Below are positions 6,318 to 14,358 of a DNA stretch of 31,863 bases, piece by piece; within the stretch, counting starts at the first letter, position 1, and the number at the start of each line of letters is the position of its first letter. A model generated the notes under the pieces. It ran no database searches. It was given only the letters and a program-made list of their open reading frames with translations, and was not told the origin of the DNA. Location: IMG/VR virus record IMGVR_UViG_3300028837_001164, positions 1-31,863 of that record. One strand, written 5' to 3'. Source of the stretch: a virus. The position numbers and the translations under genes were made by a program.

Positions 6318-6932
6318 ATGGACAAGGTTATTCGTCCTGGAGTTCCCAAACAAATCATGCCCACTATCTCCGATACGGAGCTTGAACAATTAGCCGTGAT
6401 TGTAAACTCTGCAACACCTAGAGACAAGGCAATTATATGCCTGCTTATTGATACGGCTGTCCGTCTAGGTGAAGCTGTAAATCTTCAACGGCAAGATATT
6501 CTCGAAGATAGAATCATGGTTCACGGAAAGACAGGTTATCGAGTAGCACCAATTTCTAAAGATACCAGGGATTTACTCCTGTCATTGCCAGCAACGACAG
6601 ATGGCTTTGTATTTCACGGCAGGGCAGGGAAGCCATTAGGGAAAACAGGCTTCTATAAGGTAGCCAAAAAGTATTTACTTCTCGCTGGTTACACTAAAAA
6701 GCATCCCAGCCCACAAACCTTGAGGCGTTCTTTCGGTAGGTTTTGGCTTAGAAGTGGCGGAGACCGCAAAAGCCTATCAATGATTTTAGGCCATGCGAGT
6801 GTTGTGACAACAGACCTGGCCTACACCCCCCTGCTTGAGGAAGATTTAATCGAGATACATCAAAGAAAGTCGCCAGGGCGGGCGTTTGGGCAAGTAAATG
6901 AAGTAAGGCAGGGAGTTAAGACATATCCCTAG
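6318..6932 (+). CDS. truncated tyrosine recombinase (catalytic domain)
   Basis: 204 aa from the first ATG, essentially the catalytic domain alone. Visible residues: R49 (DTAVRLGEAV), K71 (HGKTGYRVAPI), R136 in box II (SPQTLRRSFG), H159 (LGHAS) and Y169 (LAYTPL). The box-II His is replaced by Gln133, and the usual second His by Arg. The same frame is open upstream back to a TGA at about 6216. It reads HYRTWHALGGYAQREYGISN there, the last helix of a core-binding domain, but has no start. A well-placed ATG at 6221 with GGGAG is in another frame. This looks like a 5'-truncated, perhaps inactive recombinase; a small accessory recombinase is the alternative. Confidence 0.7.
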   Translation: MDKVIRPGVPKQIMPTISDTELEQLAVIVNSATPRDKAIICLLIDTAVRLGEAVNLQRQDILEDRIMVHGKTGYRVAPISKDTRDLLLSLPATTDGFVFHGRAGKPLGKTGFYKVAKKYLLLAGYTKKHPSPQTLRRSFGRFWLRSGGDRKSLSMILGHASVVTTDLAYTPLLEEDLIEIHQRKSPGRAFGQVNEVRQGVKTYP

Positions 6933-6993
6933 TAACTGGGTGGCGAGGCCGAATATCCCGAAGGAAGGCAGGCTGTGATGAAAGGAGGAGAAA

Positions 6994-7179
6994 ATGTATA
7001 AAGGGAAAAGGACACCGACTAAATATGAAAAGCGTTATTTTGAGAATATAGTCCGCAGATGTAGGAATGCCAAGTGGATACTGGATGCCCTGAACATACT
7101 AGCGAAATGCCACCTATCAGCAGAGGATAAGAAAGATATTTTCGCTGTTTGGTGGTATGTTAGGAACAAAAGGAATTAG
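6994..7179 (+). CDS. unknown 61-aa basic protein
   Basis: MYKGKRTPTKYEKRYFENIV with a perfect GGAGG ribosome binding site 6 nt before the ATG. Mostly helical, with two Cys (RRCRNAK, LAKCHLSA) too far apart for a ribbon. Ends WWYVRNKRN. No recognised family; accessory gene by position. Confidence 0.6.
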   Translation: MYKGKRTPTKYEKRYFENIVRRCRNAKWILDALNILAKCHLSAEDKKDIFAVWWYVRNKRN

Positions 7180-7416
7180 CTGTTAGGTTCAGGGTATTGG
7201 CTTTAATTCTTCTCAAATGCCCTTAATTTGAGGCTCAGTGCCACTTACTTCTTTTCGGCTAGTAATCCCCTTATACAGAGTGAATTAACTGCCTGTTAAA
7301 GAGGAGATGCGGTTCTAAATTATTTCTCAGGGTGCTTGTCGCCGTTTTTGGAGAGCCTTTTCAGCTATGGGATTGACATTTCGGGGAAAGGGATTAGAAT
7401 AATAAAGGAAAGTGAA

Positions 7417-7608
7417 GTGAAAAGAGTCATAGGGTGGGTTATTTTCGGCTTCGGTATTCTATATTTATTCATAGCCCCGACAGTTGCCAGGATACAGATG
7501 GATGCAGGGAACGCAGTCTTTGGTGGCATGTCCCTGCAAATCGGCATTGGCATTGCCATCATCGGTATTGGTTGGGTGGTCGCCCATCCTAAAAAGAGCC
7601 CGGGATGA
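7417..7608 (+). CDS. 63-aa two-helix membrane protein
   Basis: The GTG at 7417 is preferred (MKRVIGWVIFGFGILYLFIA) because AAAGGAAA lies about 8 nt upstream; a TTG at 7336 would add 27 residues but has no ribosome binding site. Two hydrophobic segments, about residues 4-22 and 36-56, are separated by a short polar loop (TVARIQMDAGNAVFGG). Small inner-membrane protein; a holin-like or superinfection-exclusion role is possible but unsupported. Its stop overlaps the next start (ATGA). The 237 bases before it hold only a 7-bp hairpin (7212-7232) without a U-run. Confidence 0.55.
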   Translation: MKRVIGWVIFGFGILYLFIAPTVARIQMDAGNAVFGGMSLQIGIGIAIIGIGWVVAHPKKSPG

Positions 7609-7736
7609 AAGAGCCTCGCTATTCTTACTGGTCCGCGGTCCTCAGATTTTGCGGGTTAGATTGGCGAAAGGTTAAACCGATAGATTGGAGCAAACTAAAA
7701 CCAAGGCGTAAACGACAGAAAGCAATTAGTAAATAA
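7605..7736 (+). CDS. 43-aa highly basic peptide
   Basis: MKEPRYSYWSAVLRFCGLDW then a Lys/Arg-rich tail (KLKPRRKRQKAISK). Coupled to the membrane-protein gene by ATGA and followed 7 nt later by a bidirectional terminator, which marks it as the last gene of the plus-strand module. Function unknown. Confidence 0.55.
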   Translation: MKEPRYSYWSAVLRFCGLDWRKVKPIDWSKLKPRRKRQKAISK

Positions 7737-7743
7737 AAAAGTC

Positions 7744-7764
7744 CCCTCTCCATCAAGGAGAGGG
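7744..7764. terminator. bidirectional intrinsic terminator between convergent operons
   Basis: A perfect 8-bp stem CCCTCTCC/GGAGAGGG with loop ATCAA. The plus strand continues TTATTT. The minus strand continues GACTTTTTTATTT. It can therefore stop both the plus-strand accessory module and the minus-strand late operon. Confidence 0.85.
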
Positions 7765-7886
7765 TTATTTACTGTAAAATCTGAGGTTAAAATCTTCTCT
7801 GAGTAATATTACACACAAAAAGAATTTCGTCCTCAAAATCCTACATAACTATGTGGGTTTCAGCACCAATTAGGGGATTTTAGCGG

Positions 7887-8087
7887 TCATGCCTTAGTCG
7901 TTTTGGGGGTCTTGTCGCCGTTTAACTTGTTGAGCAGCCTCGATTCGCCGTTCAGACGGAGAGCCTCTTCAGTTAGCTGCTGCCTTCTCGCTGCTAGTTG
8001 CTGCTGTTGAGCTATCACCTGGTTAAGCTCTTCAACTACCGCCTCCTGCCTGGTTTTGTGGTCTGCCTGTGCTTCCTTAATTTCCAT
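7887..8087 (-). CDS. 66-aa coiled-coil protein at the end of the late operon
   Basis: MEIKEAQADHKTRQEAVVEE followed by a Gln/Leu-rich helix (LNQVIAQQQQLAARRQQL), predicted to be one continuous coiled coil over residues about 8-55, with a basic tail (KTPKTTKA). The ribosome binding site AAGGAGGTAC is immediately upstream. Last minus-strand gene before the terminator at 7744-7764. It could be a small virion or chaperone protein; no family assigned. Confidence 0.65.
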   Translation of the reverse strand: MEIKEAQADHKTRQEAVVEELNQVIAQQQQLAARRQQLTEEALRLNGESRLLNKLNGDKTPKTTKA

Positions 8088-8099
8088 GTACCTCCTTAC

Positions 8100-8129
8100 T
8101 TGACAAATTATTTAAGGTGGGAGTATTTT
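8100..8129 (+). promoter_or_regulatory. possible plus-strand promoter for the zinc-ribbon gene
   Basis: TTGACA (8100-8105), 18-nt spacer, TATTTT (8124-8129). Transcription would begin close to the GTG at 8136, so the message would be nearly leaderless. Confidence 0.3.
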
Positions 8130-8135
8130 AAGAAT

Positions 8136-8369
8136 GTGATACAAATATTCAAAGCTAAAATAAGAGGTCTGATAAAGCTAGTTTCTCCCTCTCAGACTTG
8201 CCCTCATTGTGGTTTTGTATTCAAAAATAATTACCATTCTCATTCTTTCTTCGTTTGTCCAATTTGTGGATTCCCGTCTACTGCCGACTTATCAAGTATA
8301 TTTACCTTGACTTATTTTATACATTTTGTCCGCATTCTCACTCAACTTTTTAATCGTTTATTTGATTAA
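8136..8369 (+). CDS. double-CxxC zinc-ribbon protein inserted on the opposite strand
   Basis: A plus-strand frame with TCPHCGFVF and, about 20 residues later, VCPICGFPS: two CPxCGF knuckles typical of a zinc ribbon, hard to obtain by chance. The C-terminal part is hydrophobic (FTLTYFIHFVRILTQLFNRLF) and could be a membrane or amphipathic helix. The start is uncertain: GTG 8136 (77 aa) or TTG 8100 (89 aa). It lies in a 294-base, AT-rich gap between two minus-strand late genes, which is moron-like. The alternative is a chance frame in non-coding DNA. Confidence 0.45.
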   Translation: MIQIFKAKIRGLIKLVSPSQTCPHCGFVFKNNYHSHSFFVCPICGFPSTADLSSIFTLTYFIHFVRILTQLFNRLFD

Positions 8370-8381
8370 GCCCATCCTGGG

Positions 8382-8699
8382 TCATATCTTCTTTCCGAAT
8401 TCTTTATTCAATAACTCGTAAAGTTTCCTTCTATCTGTTGGTGCTTGAAGCTTTTTAGCTGAAGCCTGAAAGTCGTCATCACTAAGAATACCTATCTTAT
8501 TTAACCAGTAATCTCTCTCTGCGCCGTCAGGGTCAGATTGGGTAAATCCGTTTTCCTGAGCAGTTATTAACATAATGGCATCTACCTTTTCAGGTTTGAT
8601 ACTTCCATCAGGTTGCTCAAAGTTCTGATACTCCTGATACCCAATTAGGTGTTCCCTGTCATCCAGGATAAATACCTTGTCAAACTTAATTTCTATCAT
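8382..8699 (-). CDS. unknown 105-aa late protein
   Basis: The start MIEIKFDKVFILDDRE is chosen because its ATG overlaps the stop of the hub-like gene (ATGA at 8696-8699) and GGAGG lies 5 nt upstream. A longer in-frame reading exists but is not needed. Acidic, alpha/beta-looking, with no motif or membrane segment. Its position right after the hub-like gene suggests a tail-associated or assembly protein. Confidence 0.65.
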   Translation of the reverse strand: MIEIKFDKVFILDDREHLIGYQEYQNFEQPDGSIKPEKVDAIMLITAQENGFTQSDPDGAERDYWLNKIGILSDDDFQASAKKLQAPTDRRKLYELLNKEFGKKI

Positions 8700-11038
8700 A
8701 AATACCTCCATGTGGCTGCGACTGCATCCCAGCATCTCCATCTTCCTGTATTTGTAGGATAGTAGCTTCTACCAGAGTAAGTAGTTGGTGGTGCGCTTCT
8801 TCTTGGCATATCTACATAGTCCGCCCATCCAAAACCTACTGCCCCTTGAACATGCAAGTCCTCATAAACAAAAATCTCCTTTGTATTGATTTGTAACCAA
8901 CGATAATCGTTTGAACCACATATCCGAGAGTTTGAGACATCGGGTCGTATATTTTGTACAATAGCTCCGTAAAAGCCCGAAACTACTAAATATCCGTCGG
9001 TATCAACATCTAGTGAATGCCCGTGACCCCCAGCAGAATCCGTGAGCGTTAACTTGCCGCCCCTTATCTCTATTCCATCACTAGCATGAATCTTAACCCC
9101 ACCTGTGTTATACCATTCTCCCTCAATGTTAGTATATGCAGATAAGGTCAGATAACCCGCAACCATATCATCCTCCAAATCTATAGCTAACTCGTAAGCG
9201 TCAAGGGCTAGGCCATAGGATTCATCCCAATCATCCTTTTCGTTGTCTGTTACCAACCTGGCACTTGAACTTTGTACGATTGATGTGCCCTTGATGCTAC
9301 CATTGTAAATATCAACGCTATTGACAAGCCCATATCCCAAAGAGGTATCCAAGCCTTGCGTAGACAGTTTAATCTTGCCCTGACTAATGGCTGTCTTATT
9401 AACTAAGCCATAGTCGTCCCCTATCTGAACCTCATCCAGCAGAACTAGACCATCGGGTGATAGACTAGCTAATTTGGTGTGAGTTGTAAGGAGCCCTTTA
9501 TTTAAGGCATCTATCTCGTCCTGGTCAATCGTAAACCAGGCAGAGCCAGTCCAGCGCTTAATTATGGGTTCTGCGCCAGAGGTATCAATCCAGTATTCTC
9601 CTACCTCTACACCCGATGGGGCACTATCCTGCCGGCGAATACCCGCTTCGTCTGAATCGGGAGAGAATCTAATGTAATACTTCATTCCCTCCCACAGTGT
9701 CAGCCCAGTCTCGCCATTAAGATTCATTTTCCTTGCCCGGTAGTAATATTCACCCTCTGGCAGATTATCAAAGGTATCACCAATCTTAGAAAGGTCAATC
9801 GTATTGTCGGGGTCTATCCACACAAAGTCCATATTCCCAGCTAGAAGATGCTCAGCATAGAGGTCTCCGACAGAGAGGCGAGCGAAGTATTGGCCGGCAT
9901 CGGTATATGTCTGAAGTTGGTTGAGTATTTCTTGGTAATGCTGTGCGGTAAACCAGTTCCCAAACCCGAAAGTCATCATCCACTTATCACCACCGAATCT
10001 GCGGTGAATATAGCCTAAGTTCCCGGTCCGGGTGTCGCCCTGCCTCTGGTCAGTAACCTTCACATAGTCAAAGACTTCACTTCCGATGTTGATTCTGATT
10101 TCGGCTTGCCCCCGCGCAGAGCCCATCTCAGCCTTAGCTATCAGTGCCTCAGCTATATCTTCAGCCTGGTCATCACTTTCCAGAGGGAGCCGAACAAATT
10201 TAGTCTTTTTGACTTTGTCAGGTAGGGAATCATAGCCGGCAATTTGAGCCGAGCCTGAATACTTAGGGTCGTCATCATCCCTCGACTTGACGATTACTTT
10301 ATTAGGAAAGACGAGGCTGTTTCGATATGCCTTGCTGAAGAAAGTATGGCAGCCCTCTTGGAGACTGTATTCAGAATCGAAGTCAGTCCCAGTAATAACG
10401 GGCTTCATTATATGAATCTTGCCGTCGGCTTCAAAGCGTGGCACATTTCCTGTATAGTCAAGCACCCTTCTCAGAGAAGCCAATCTTGAGCCACCGTAAA
10501 TTCTGAATCCGTCTTTGGGCTTGTAGGTATCGGCTAAGGTGTCATAGCCCGTATCCCAAACTACCTCGAACGCCTTGCAATGGGTAAACGGAGCCAGTGT
10601 AGCCCCAACGATAGCGTTCACCAATGTTTTAACTGTCTCAGGAGCATCCTCATCTGGCATATAGGTCTCGCTGGCCTCATCTTCAGCCATGAGATTAGGC
10701 ATCCCCTCAATAAAAAGCGTGCAGATTAACTTATTGGGGTCAGAATCAAACTGCTGGTCTATAACAGAGAGAGGGGAAGTTGCTGAATACTCTTTGCCGA
10801 AACCATAGGAGAGAACCGCATCGTAGCCCTTCAGGTCTTTATCGTCAAGTTCGTGGTCGTGATTGTCTAGGACGAGCTTAGCCCGGTGAGAATACATCTC
10901 CTCATCGTGCTCAGAGGGCAATATCCTGGTATTATCATAGCTGTAGCTGCTCTCCCCCTTTGTGAGCACAATCTTGTACAGGGGACTTAAAGCCCCGGCA
11001 CGCTGCGCCTTCTTTAATGTATCGGTGAGTGTCCTCAT
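8696..11038 (-). CDS. large tail/hub-like structural protein
   Basis: 780 aa. The N-terminal half (about 1-380) looks like a baseplate-hub or tail-tip domain: LSPLYKIVLTKGESSYSYDN, then DEEMYSHRAKLVLDNHDHEL and VKVTDQRQGDTRTGNLGYIH, the style of phage proteins that build curvature around a tail axis. Residues about 480-510 hold a short carbohydrate-binding-like or neck motif (GEYWIDTSGAEPIIKRWTG). After that comes a repetitive beta region (YGLVNK, YGLVNS), then TLTDSAGGHGHSLDVDTDGY, consistent with a fibre. It ends with a WRCWDAVAATWRYL segment. Cell-surface contact is inferred. It overlaps both neighbours (ATGA at each end). Confidence 0.7.
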   Translation of the reverse strand: MRTLTDTLKKAQRAGALSPLYKIVLTKGESSYSYDNTRILPSEHDEEMYSHRAKLVLDNHDHELDDKDLKGYDAVLSYGFGKEYSATSPLSVIDQQFDSDPNKLICTLFIEGMPNLMAEDEASETYMPDEDAPETVKTLVNAIVGATLAPFTHCKAFEVVWDTGYDTLADTYKPKDGFRIYGGSRLASLRRVLDYTGNVPRFEADGKIHIMKPVITGTDFDSEYSLQEGCHTFFSKAYRNSLVFPNKVIVKSRDDDDPKYSGSAQIAGYDSLPDKVKKTKFVRLPLESDDQAEDIAEALIAKAEMGSARGQAEIRINIGSEVFDYVKVTDQRQGDTRTGNLGYIHRRFGGDKWMMTFGFGNWFTAQHYQEILNQLQTYTDAGQYFARLSVGDLYAEHLLAGNMDFVWIDPDNTIDLSKIGDTFDNLPEGEYYYRARKMNLNGETGLTLWEGMKYYIRFSPDSDEAGIRRQDSAPSGVEVGEYWIDTSGAEPIIKRWTGSAWFTIDQDEIDALNKGLLTTHTKLASLSPDGLVLLDEVQIGDDYGLVNKTAISQGKIKLSTQGLDTSLGYGLVNSVDIYNGSIKGTSIVQSSSARLVTDNEKDDWDESYGLALDAYELAIDLEDDMVAGYLTLSAYTNIEGEWYNTGGVKIHASDGIEIRGGKLTLTDSAGGHGHSLDVDTDGYLVVSGFYGAIVQNIRPDVSNSRICGSNDYRWLQINTKEIFVYEDLHVQGAVGFGWADYVDMPRRSAPPTTYSGRSYYPTNTGRWRCWDAVAATWRYL

Positions 11039-11364
11039 TTTACTTCAAAAGCAAATTTCTGGGGTGATATGACTGCTGTAATTCCTGTTCCGTCAATAAC
11101 CAGTATTTCGCCTCTCCACTGCCCTTTATCCATCGGGTCAGAATCTACCCCTGTGTGATAGAAATACTCATAAATCCCGGTGTTGCTATCATATTGGGTC
11201 ATTGCCTCTTCATCAATTATTACTTCGTTGTCAGGGTCAATGATAGAAACCTTGATAGCCGTAGGGTCAACGAGCTTATTATCCTCATCATAGACAAGGG
11301 CAAGTATCCACACTGTAGCCTTGTCAGGAAATACTATTACTTGAACAATGCCTTCTAAAGCCAT
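11035..11364 (-). CDS. 109-aa beta-sandwich (Ig-like) tail-associated protein
   Basis: A single beta-rich domain with the spacing of a bacterial Ig-like fold: ATVWILALVYDEDNKLVDPT, VSIIDPDNEVIIDE, and YDSNTGIYEYFYHTG. This order (deregulated beta strand, D..TG.Y.Y.Y) is common in small phage structural proteins that decorate tails or heads. It is placed between two tail genes and overlaps the start of the next (ATGA). Confidence 0.65.
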   Translation of the reverse strand: MALEGIVQVIVFPDKATVWILALVYDEDNKLVDPTAIKVSIIDPDNEVIIDEEAMTQYDSNTGIYEYFYHTGVDSDPMDKGQWRGEILVIDGTGITAVISPQKFAFEVK

Positions 11365-11366
11365 GA

Positions 11367-13049
11367 TTAACCTCCAGTGATAAGGGTTCGGATTTTTCTT
11401 TTCTGTGCGGTAACTACATCTATATTTCGACTCTGTGATGTAATTACATCGAGATTGCGGTACTGGCTGGTAACAATCTTTATCCTGAGTTTCCTACCTA
11501 TCCATGTCTCAAACACAGTAGGGGCAATAACTCCCGCAAGGGCTTTGACAAATTCGGGGGTTACTGTCATTGAAGCCAGGATAATATCGGGGTTTTCCCC
11601 CCTGGCTATGGCTTTTACATACTCAGGCTCTAGGGTAAGTGAACCCTTGATAACTGTCGGGGCAACCACCAGCCCTGCTGCCTCAGCAATGCCATTTTGT
11701 ACAATTATATTGCCTTGAATAACCTTGCCTATCTGCCCTTCGGCAATGGCAGAAATAAAGCTAGGTGTCAGGCTTATAGAGCCTAAAATCACAGTGGGGT
11801 TTACCCTGCCGCCGATAGCATCTACGGGTGTGGGCGTGACATATATTACGCCACCAGTGGTACTCACAATCGGAGCAACTACCTGCCCTATGGCTTCAAT
11901 ATATGTAGGCGTGATTGAGATTGAGGTCAGAATCACAATGGGATTTGCCCCACTAGCGATGGCACTGGCTGGGTCAGGTATTATCGCCCCGTAAATTACA
12001 GATGGGCTAATAGCCTTCGCTATGGCATCAATCGGTGTCGGGGCATAGATTATATTCCCTGCTTTTACTTGAGGTTGGACTACTTGCGCGAGAGCGTCTA
12101 TGTGTTCAGGGGTAGCAGTGGTTGAACCTAATTTTACTGTCGGGGCTACAACTGAACCTACTGCCTGAGCGGGTGAAGGAATGATAACTAATGCAGTCTT
12201 AAAGTATGCAGATGCGCTCCATGCACCCTCGCCAGCACTGTTTTTAGGCTGAGTTTGGAACTCATATTCGGTTACAGGGGCTAGCTCTGTTAAGTCCGCA
12301 TAATAGGTATCGTTTGTTACTAGGGTATTTTGCCACTCGGTTGTTGCCCATTCATACTCATAGGTGTATCTATAACATATATCCTCGGTTGGCCTATCTT
12401 CCCAAAAGCTTACATAAAGGACTAAGAATTCATCTTCCTTAACACTTGGGATATTTAAATAAGTTTGGATACAGTTGGAGCTATCCCCACCACTAAATTC
12501 ACAGCTTAATCGCACCTCTTCATTGATTAAAACGGGTGAATCAAAAGTTACCTCAGGCCAAGTAGAGGCTCCAGGGGGCAAAGCACTAGCATCCCCCCAA
12601 ACTTTACTAACTATAATAGAGTCATCTGAAACTTTACGGATAGCAAAAGTAACATCACCAGTAGGACTCCCCATCTTCGCCAATCGAAAGGATAGCTCTG
12701 GAACTCTGCGATTGCTAATAGTTAGCCGTTGACCCTCTCTTATCCGCAGACTTGCATACATCCCTTCATTTTGAGTATAGGCAGTTTGCTCTTCAGTGCC
12801 ACCTAGCTCTCTATACCTGAATCTAGCCTCACAGGACTCGCCACCATCATCACTTATCTTCCCATTGATTCGGGCTGTAGTACCTTCTATGTTAGAGGCA
12901 ACTTGCTGGATAGCAGTTGGGACTTCTACTACAGTTGGCGCTATGACAGAGCCTATTGCCGAAGCAGGAGAGGGGGTAATGGTTAATCCCCCAGCCTCAT
13001 CAAAGGCTACTTCATCAAAGACACATAAATCAAAAACTGCTTGAGTCAT
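11367..13049 (-). CDS. receptor-binding/tail protein with nested FN3 and ~24-aa repeats
   Basis: 560 aa with an unusual nested layout. Residues 23-42 (ITPSPASAIGSVIAPTV) are one copy of a short repeat whose other ten or so copies fill residues 288-515. Pattern: P.p..AI...v.P.Vi.Gsi, 21-24 aa each. Between them lies a fibronectin-III-like domain in two pieces: about 44-86 (TTARINGKISDDGGESCEAR) and 231-286 (ELAPVTEYEFQTQPKNSAGE). A jelly-roll-like domain is inserted at about 95-229 (ELSFRLAKMGSPTGDVTFAI; EVRLSCEFSGGDSSN). The C-terminus has three short repeats (VTSQYRNLD, ITSQSRNID, VTAQKRKIR). Adhesion or host recognition is inferred. Confidence 0.65.
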   Translation of the reverse strand: MTQAVFDLCVFDEVAFDEAGGLTITPSPASAIGSVIAPTVVEVPTAIQQVASNIEGTTARINGKISDDGGESCEARFRYRELGGTEEQTAYTQNEGMYASLRIREGQRLTISNRRVPELSFRLAKMGSPTGDVTFAIRKVSDDSIIVSKVWGDASALPPGASTWPEVTFDSPVLINEEVRLSCEFSGGDSSNCIQTYLNIPSVKEDEFLVLYVSFWEDRPTEDICYRYTYEYEWATTEWQNTLVTNDTYYADLTELAPVTEYEFQTQPKNSAGEGAWSASAYFKTALVIIPSPAQAVGSVVAPTVKLGSTTATPEHIDALAQVVQPQVKAGNIIYAPTPIDAIAKAISPSVIYGAIIPDPASAIASGANPIVILTSISITPTYIEAIGQVVAPIVSTTGGVIYVTPTPVDAIGGRVNPTVILGSISLTPSFISAIAEGQIGKVIQGNIIVQNGIAEAAGLVVAPTVIKGSLTLEPEYVKAIARGENPDIILASMTVTPEFVKALAGVIAPTVFETWIGRKLRIKIVTSQYRNLDVITSQSRNIDVVTAQKRKIRTLITGG

Positions 13050-13061
13050 TAGTTAACTCTC

Positions 13062-14078
13062 CTATGCTGTTTGCTTCAATAAGAAAATACTTAGTGGATT
13101 ATGACTAGGGGCAGTATAGTATAGAGTTGGCGTTCCTTCTGTTCCTGTATGATATGCTACAAGAAATATAGATTGACCTGCTGTTAATGGAACCAACCAA
13201 GCATTTGCGGGTTGAGAGTAAGTAGCTATAGGACTAGCAAAGGCGATAGATGTCAACTGTGTGGGTGAGGCAGTGCCTGTAAACTCCCGAATCTGTGCCT
13301 GGAAAATCTTATCAACCTCAGCAGGCAGAAATAATACCCCTCCTGTTACCGAGTATAATCCAGTAACAGGAATAATCAGCTCTGAGTGCTTAATCCAATA
13401 ATAATAACTGGCTGCAAAGTCATCTCCTGAGCATTTCTCAATCGTCAATGTAGTAGAAGAAGTCACAGTATGGATAACCCCAATGCCAGTATCTGCATCA
13501 CCAGCAGCATTTGAAGCCCACTTCACTATCGTTAATCTGATAGAATTAGGGAAATTTGCATCATCGTCCTCAATTTTTGTTGCTGAGGAATCTGCATCGG
13601 ATTGTCTATAAGCACCAGAGGCTCCATACCAATCAGTTACATTGAGTATAGATAATGGGTCTGATATAGCAGTAAGGGTTGGAACCTTTATGGTTGCTCG
13701 CAATCCTTCAACAATCTCAGCACCATATCCAGAGAACAAGTTATTGTTGTTATGTACCGATGAGGATAAGACAGCAGCATTGTGGTTGGTCAATTCAGTC
13801 TGGACATTCTCAATAACTCCTGCCGTAATCTGAAGTTTTACAGCCTTGCCAGCAGTGTGGGCAGCAGCATCCGTGCCCTCAGCTTCCCTGGTTACAGTAA
13901 GGACATCGGTGCTTCTGTTCGTGCACTCTAATATCTCATCCTCGATTGTAATATGGAAGGGATAAGTTGAAGGGAATAAAGCCCCTTCACCTGTGGCTAC
14001 TGTTAGTGACAAATCACTGTCAGATATACCACTAGCCAGCGATGATATTGCTCTATTCTTTACTTTGAGAAAACTCAT
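13062..14078 (-). CDS. tail protein with N-terminal anchor and C-terminal beta domain
   Basis: 338 aa. The N-terminal about 100 residues (NRAISSLASGISDSDLSLTV, then FHITIEDEILECTNRSTD and LTVTREAEGTDAAAHTAG) follow a pattern frequent at the start of phage tail or fibre proteins. The C-terminal about 120 residues (YSVTGGVLFLPAEVDKIFQA ... SIFLVAYHTGTEGTP) resemble a C1q/TNF-like jelly roll of the kind used as trimeric tips. This suggests a fibre attached by its N-terminus and binding by its C-terminus. It overlaps the preceding gene by 26 nt and has GGAGG ahead of the ATG. Confidence 0.65.
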   Translation of the reverse strand: MSFLKVKNRAISSLASGISDSDLSLTVATGEGALFPSTYPFHITIEDEILECTNRSTDVLTVTREAEGTDAAAHTAGKAVKLQITAGVIENVQTELTNHNAAVLSSSVHNNNNLFSGYGAEIVEGLRATIKVPTLTAISDPLSILNVTDWYGASGAYRQSDADSSATKIEDDDANFPNSIRLTIVKWASNAAGDADTGIGVIHTVTSSTTLTIEKCSGDDFAASYYYWIKHSELIIPVTGLYSVTGGVLFLPAEVDKIFQAQIREFTGTASPTQLTSIAFASPIATYSQPANAWLVPLTAGQSIFLVAYHTGTEGTPTLYYTAPSHNPLSIFLLKQTA

Positions 14079-14331
14079 AATTTGCCTCCTTGCCTAAATC
14101 GCACAAAATACATCTCCCTGGGCGACATTCCCTGTCTCCAATCCCTGTCAACAGTTTCAATCTGCGATTAAGCCAATCCCGCGTTTCTTCTAAGGTCTCC
14201 CCAAGATGCTTTGCAGTAATAGGGTTCTTAACTTTGCGTAAGTATTTCCCCCACGCTATATCAAAATTGGCTAACTGCTCGTTGATTCCCTCTACTTTCT
14301 GTCGCCATTGCCAGCATTGTTTACACAGCAT
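14053..14331 (-). CDS. 92-aa Cys-cluster protein between tail genes
   Basis: MLCKQCWQWRQKVEGINEQL at the start and ECRPGRCILCDLG near the end give two separated cysteine pairs, likely one zinc site that ties the two ends of a helical hairpin together. The centre is charged helix (ITAKHLGETLEETRDWLNRR). It is unusual among structural genes, which rarely bind zinc; it could be an assembly factor. Function unknown. Confidence 0.6.
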   Translation of the reverse strand: MLCKQCWQWRQKVEGINEQLANFDIAWGKYLRKVKNPITAKHLGETLEETRDWLNRRLKLLTGIGDRECRPGRCILCDLGKEANYEFSQSKE

Positions 14332-14358
14332 TAGTCCTCCGTATGCGACCAGAAATCA

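Noticed and set aside
7212-7232. Hairpin CTCAAAT/ATTTGAG as a terminator
   Set aside because: Only 7 bp, AT-rich and without a U-run.
7998-8135. Longer N-terminus for the zinc-ribbon gene
   Set aside because: It would read through the antisense of the coiled-coil gene and lacks a ribosome binding site.
11377-11994. Plus-strand open frames under the repeat protein
   Set aside because: They are antisense reflections of the repetitive minus-strand gene, with no ribosome binding sites.
8696-13049. Diversity-generating retroelement acting on tail genes
   Set aside because: No reverse transcriptase motif and no template/variable repeat pair seen.
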